From contig CAZCGA010000200.1 in assembly GCA_964498075.1 (NCBI GenBank), positions 1 to 9,182 of the forward strand: a stretch of 9,182 nt of DNA. Direction: 5' to 3'. Shown piece after piece: positions 6,844-9,182 of the stretch; the first letter of the stretch is position 1, and each line of letters opens with the position of its first letter. Below the pieces are notes generated by a model. That model made no database searches. It was not told the DNA's origin and worked only from the letters and a program-made list of their open reading frames with translations. This DNA is from CAZCGA01 sp964498075 (GTDB taxonomy: Bacteria; Desulfobacterota; Binatia; HRBIN30). A program made the translations under genes and the position numbers.

Positions 6844-6891
6844 ACGGATCTCTTGGGCAAAACCCGTTCGTGAAAAACCCGGCAGTGCCTG

Positions 6892-6921
6892 TTGAGCTTC
6901 CCATCGTAGATCGGCTATATC
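6892..6921 (+). promoter_or_regulatory. Possible sigma70-type promoter for amt
   Basis: TTGAGC (6892-6897) and TATATC (6916-6921) are 18 bases apart, each matching 4 of 6 consensus positions. The predicted start near 6928 would leave an untranslated leader of about 43 bases before the ATG at 6971. No clean sigma54 site (GG-N10-GC with good flanks) was found in this gap. Confidence 0.3.
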
Positions 6922-6931
6922 CGGACGCGCA

Positions 6932-6948
6932 TCGTCGCCGAGCGACGA
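6932..6948 (+). other. Small hairpin in the amt leader
   Basis: TCGTCGC (6932-6938) and GCGACGA (6942-6948) form a perfect 7-pair stem with a CGA triloop. It lies 9 bases upstream of the strong ribosome-binding site of amt and would form in the mRNA leader. It could modulate translation or mRNA stability; nothing in the sequence proves this. Confidence 0.35.
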
Positions 6949-6956
6949 GAGACTAC

Positions 6957-6966
6957 AGGGGGAGGT
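6957..6966 (+). promoter_or_regulatory. Strong Shine-Dalgarno site that sets the amt start at 6971
   Basis: AGGGGGAGGT (6957-6966) sits 4 bases before ATG 6971, the best ribosome-binding site near this gene. The internal ATG at 7109, which would start the Amt body at its own signal peptide, is preceded by GTCGGCGTTGGTG with no purine-rich site. Initiation at 6971 is therefore favoured, even though the first 46 codons look like a remnant of another gene. Confidence 0.6.
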
Positions 6967-6970
6967 CAAT

Positions 6971-7108
6971 ATGCCTTGCATTCGGACTAGGTTGGTTTGG
7001 CTTCTTGGTACCATTAGGCGCATGGTCGCGGCGCCGGCCCCGGCCGACGACGCACCGAGGATCGACACCGGCGATGCCGCTTGGATGCTGGTCTCGTCGG
7101 CGTTGGTG
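6971..7108 (+). pseudogene. Truncated N-terminal remnant of a second amt gene, fused in frame
   Basis: The 46 codons read like the start of an Amt of the E. coli-like subtype: a signal-peptide-like segment (TRLVWLLGTI, then AAPAPADDAP), then IDTGDAAWMLVSSALVM. In that subtype the motif (I/D)xTGDTAWxLVSxALVL opens TM1 and normally continues into a PGLALFYGG-like stretch. Here the match stops at ALVM and a charged stretch (AKGFAHQKRL) leads into a second complete signal peptide and the full Amt body, which has its own different TM1 (MLDTVWTLITAMLVFFMNLG). The hydrophobic core of the first leader is interrupted by RR. I read this as the left end of a deleted amt gene. A conserved leader is the alternative. 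Confidence 0.6.
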
Positions 7109-8581
7109 ATGGCCAAGGGATTCGCCCATCAGAAACGCCTCACGGACATTTACGGGTGCCTGCGCACGGCGACCCTTATCCTGTTGTTCCTCGCTCTCGC
7201 GTGGCCGAGCTACGCGGAGCAGGCGGCGGGGAGCGACCCGATTGCCGAGTTGCTGCAGACGCCGAAGGTCATGCTGGACACCGTCTGGACGCTGATCACG
7301 GCGATGTTGGTGTTCTTCATGAACCTCGGCTTCGCTTTGGTAGAGAGCGGCCTGTGCCGAGCGAAAAACTGCGTGAACATCTTGGCGAAGAACTTCGTCG
7401 TTTTCGCCGTCTCGTCACTCGCCTTCCTCATCATCGGGTGGGGCTTGATGTTCGGCGACGGCAACCCACTCTTTGGAACATCGGGGCTGCTATTCCTGCA
7501 TGGAGCCGACAACAGCCCCGCCACCGGTGACGCGTATCGCGGCGTCTACAGCGCGATCAATTGGACGTCGGTCCCCTTGTGGGCCAAGTTCTTCTTTCAG
7601 CTCGTCTTCGCGGGCACGGCAGCGACTATCGTATCGGGGGCCGTGGCCGAACGAATCAAGTTCCTTTCCTTCGTGGCGTTCTCGTTCGTCATCGTTGGTC
7701 TGATTTATCCGATCACGGGGCACTGGATCTGGGGCGGCGGGTGGCTGGCGAAGATGGGCTTCTTCGATTTCGCCGGCTCCACGGTTGTGCACTCGGTCGG
7801 CGGATGGGCAGCGCTCACGGGTGTCCTCGTGCTCGGGCCGCGTATCGGGAAGTACGGCAAGGACGGAAAGGTAAACCCAATTCCGGGACACAGCATGACA
7901 TCCGCCACGATGGGGGTGTTCGTCCTGTGGATCGGATGGTTCGGGTTCAACCCCGGAAGCACCATGGCGGCGGACGCGCGGGCCATTGCACACATTTGCG
8001 TCACCACCAACACGGCAGCGGCTGCCGCATCGATGAGCGCGTTGTTTACCGCAACCTGGTTGCTCGGGAAACCAGATCTCTCGATGATCCTAAACGGCTG
8101 CCTTGCCGGTCTCGTCGCGATCACCGCTCCGTGCGCCTTTGTGAGCGTGGAAAGCTCCCTCATCATCGGGCTCATCGCTGGCGCCCTGGTGGTCGTCGCC
8201 GTACTGTTTTTCGACCGGCTGCAGATCGATGATCCCGTCGGGGCATTGTCGGTGCACTTGGTCAACGGCGTGTGGGGAACCCTGAGCCTCGGGCTCTTTG
8301 CCAACAGTGCGATTGCGCCAGTGCCTGGACCGAGCGACGGGTTGCTGGTCGGCGGCGGTTTCGGTCAGCTGTTTGCGCAGCTGGTGGGCATCGCGGCGGC
8401 GGGTGTCTACACCTTTTCGATCGGGTTGGTGTCGTGGGCGGTCATCAGAGCGGCGATAGGACTGCGCGTCAGCCCGGAAGAAGAGGTGGAAGGACTCGAT
8501 ATCGGCGAGCACGGGAACGAGGCGTATCCCGACTTTCAGATGGCCACGGCGAGCACCGGCATGGCCCGCGGATCGTCCTGA
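6971..8581 (+). CDS. amt: Ammonium transporter of the Amt family, with an unusual fused N-terminus
   Basis: Inner-membrane ammonium channel/transporter, 536 residues from ATG 6971 or 490 from ATG 7109. The body begins with its own signal peptide (LRTATLILLFLALAWPSYA, cleavage after A82), then the Amt core with about 11 membrane helices: TLITAMLVFFMNLGFALVE, IVSGAVAERIKF, and HWIWGGGW. The conserved Asp and first pore His are in DFAGSTVVH (D266, H274). The second pore His is in GALSVH (H429). These correspond to D160, H168 and H318 of E. coli AmtB. The C-terminal tail EEEVEGLDIGEHGNEAYPDFQ is the conserved cytoplasmic region contacted by PII proteins. PII and glnA follow downstream, the expected partners. 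Residues 1-46 precede the normal protein and resemble another Amt's N-terminus (separate entry). Whether they are translated, and how the mature N-terminus forms, is uncertain. Confidence 0.93.
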   Translation: MPCIRTRLVWLLGTIRRMVAAPAPADDAPRIDTGDAAWMLVSSALVMAKGFAHQKRLTDIYGCLRTATLILLFLALAWPSYAEQAAGSDPIAELLQTPKVMLDTVWTLITAMLVFFMNLGFALVESGLCRAKNCVNILAKNFVVFAVSSLAFLIIGWGLMFGDGNPLFGTSGLLFLHGADNSPATGDAYRGVYSAINWTSVPLWAKFFFQLVFAGTAATIVSGAVAERIKFLSFVAFSFVIVGLIYPITGHWIWGGGWLAKMGFFDFAGSTVVHSVGGWAALTGVLVLGPRIGKYGKDGKVNPIPGHSMTSATMGVFVLWIGWFGFNPGSTMAADARAIAHICVTTNTAAAAASMSALFTATWLLGKPDLSMILNGCLAGLVAITAPCAFVSVESSLIIGLIAGALVVVAVLFFDRLQIDDPVGALSVHLVNGVWGTLSLGLFANSAIAPVPGPSDGLLVGGGFGQLFAQLVGIAAAGVYTFSIGLVSWAVIRAAIGLRVSPEEEVEGLDIGEHGNEAYPDFQMATASTGMARGSS

Positions 8582-8718
8582 GCCAAAGCCGAGTGGCGGC
8601 TGGGAAGCAGCAAGCAATCGTGCGAGTGCCCGCCGCCCCGGGCGAGCCCAGGACCTGGCTTTACAGGGGCGGATGTCTGGCATAAAGATTCAGACAACCC
8701 TTCGGGGAAGGAGCGACC
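8582..8718 (+). promoter_or_regulatory. amt-PII gap with a weak sigma54-like site
   Basis: This 137-base gap has no supported gene. TGGCTTTACAGGGGC (8656-8670) has the GG-N10-GC spacing of sigma54 promoters. It matches TGGC at -24, but the -12 element is GGGC instead of TTGC and the middle of the site does not match, so it is a weak candidate. AAGGAG (8708-8713) is a good ribosome-binding site, 5 bases before the PII start at 8719. A short CCC-TTCG-GGG hairpin lies just upstream (8698-8707). Confidence 0.25.
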
Positions 8719-9057
8719 ATGAAAAAAGTCGAAGCGATCATCAAGCCATTCAAGCTGGATGAGGTGAAGGAAAGCCTGAGCAGCGTCGGCGTCCAGGGCA
8801 TCACCGTCAGCGAGGTGAAAGGCTTTGGGCGTCAGAAGGGCCACACCGAGCTGTATCGGGGCGCCGAGTACGTCGTCGATTTCCTGCCGAAGGTGAAGCT
8901 CGAGATCATCGTCAAAGACGACATGGTCACTCAGGTGGTCGAGGCGATCACCAAGGCTGCCAAGACCGGACGCATCGGCGACGGGAAGATCTTCGTGTTG
9001 CCCATCGATGAAGTGGTACGCATTCGCACCGGCGAACGGGGATCGGATGCCATCTAA
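8719..9057 (+). CDS. glnB: Nitrogen regulatory protein PII
   Basis: Small trimeric cytoplasmic sensor that binds ATP/ADP and 2-oxoglutarate and, in Gram-negatives, is uridylylated by GlnD. It controls Amt, glutamine synthetase adenylylation and nitrogen gene expression. At 112 residues it has the standard length. Residues 37-60 form the T-loop, with GHTELYRGAEYVVDFLPKVK including Y51, the uridylylation site; Q39 and K58 are ligand-binding positions. TGRIGDGKIFV (83-93) is the second PII signature, and K90, R101 and R103 of the nucleotide site are present. K3, T43 and D54 match E. coli GlnB rather than GlnK (L3, A43, N54), yet its place next to amt is typical of glnK. It may serve both roles. 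It has a clear AAGGAG ribosome-binding site and lies 85 bases before glnA. Confidence 0.97.
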   Translation: MKKVEAIIKPFKLDEVKESLSSVGVQGITVSEVKGFGRQKGHTELYRGAEYVVDFLPKVKLEIIVKDDMVTQVVEAITKAAKTGRIGDGKIFVLPIDEVVRIRTGERGSDAI

Positions 9058-9142
9058 GCAGCCGCTTCGCAAAGCACCAGCAAGAGCCAAGCAGCGCAAC
9101 AACCCATCAACCACAACGACGCCAAGGAGGAGGAACGAGGGA

Positions 9143-9182
9143 ATGAGCCCGAAGGACGTGATCAAGTTCATGAAGGAGCAGA
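9143..9182 (+). CDS. glnA: Glutamine synthetase, first 13 codons only (runs off window)
   Basis: From ATG 9143 the frame reads MSPKDVIKFMKEQ to the window edge. This matches the typical N-terminus of type I glutamine synthetase (M-S-x-x-x-V-I/L-K-x-x-K-E), the ATP-dependent enzyme that joins ammonia to glutamate. AGGAGGAGG (9125-9133) lies 9 bases upstream, a very strong ribosome-binding site fit for an abundant enzyme. Position after amt and PII supports the call. Only a short piece is visible, so the identification rests on N-terminus plus context; the rest of the gene is beyond the edge. Confidence 0.8.
   Translation, partial: MSPKDVIKFMKEQ

Noticed and set aside
6836..6860. Sigma54-like words GGGCACGG...TTGGGCA upstream of amt
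   Set aside because: The spacing between the -24-like and -12-like parts is about two bases too long, and part of the match is the right arm of the inverted repeat.
6537..7109. 190-codon plus-strand frame spanning plsY end, the gap and the amt start
   Set aside because: It runs out of frame through plsY, the inverted repeat and amt, with no protein-like pattern of its own.
8680..8695. TGGCATAAAGATTCAG as a sigma54 site before PII
   Set aside because: The -24 half matches, but the invariant GC at -12 is absent.
1..9182. CRISPR array, insertion sequence, phage or defence island
   Set aside because: No regularly spaced identical short repeats, transposase, integrase or defence-gene motifs are visible; apart from the repeat protein the genes are ordinary core functions.

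Overview
This GC-rich window of about 9.2 kb looks like bacterial chromosome. The housekeeping genes resemble those of Gram-negative deltaproteobacterial or related environmental lineages (Myxococcota, Desulfobacterota or Binatota-like). That placement is inferred from gene order and protein style, not from a marker gene. All supported genes lie on the + strand, and most other long open frames are shadows caused by the high GC content.

Layout: (1) 1-2736 is the 3' part of a gene for a large, probably secreted protein made of four tandem units of about 228 residues with regularly spaced cysteines. It ends just before a strong GC-rich hairpin (2745-2783). (2) 2831-5135 holds fmt (methionyl-tRNA formyltransferase) and rsmB (16S rRNA m5C967 methyltransferase), a translation-related pair; the def gene that often precedes fmt is absent. 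(3) A good sigma70-type promoter inside the end of rsmB leads into tRNA-Pro(CGG) at 5196-5272. (4) 5339-6735 holds a signal-peptide/SH3/coiled-coil/membrane-anchor protein whose stop codon overlaps the start of plsY (acyl-phosphate:glycerol-3-phosphate acyltransferase) by one base. (5) 6736-6970 is non-coding and contains a long perfect inverted repeat, a possible promoter and a small hairpin. (6) 6971-9182 is a nitrogen-assimilation cluster: an Amt ammonium transporter, a PII signal protein, and the first 13 codons of what is almost certainly glnA.

The nitrogen genes fit together in the usual way. Amt brings in ammonium, glutamine synthetase fixes it, and PII senses 2-oxoglutarate, ATP/ADP and (by uridylylation) glutamine, and controls both. 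The most unusual observation is in amt. Its first 47 codons read as the signal peptide and opening of TM1 of a different Amt subtype, cut off and fused in frame to a second, complete Amt that has its own signal peptide. This looks like the scar of a deletion between two neighbouring amt genes. The second notable item is the four-unit cysteine-spaced repeat protein, whose family I do not recognise. I see no CRISPR array, insertion sequence, phage gene or defence system.
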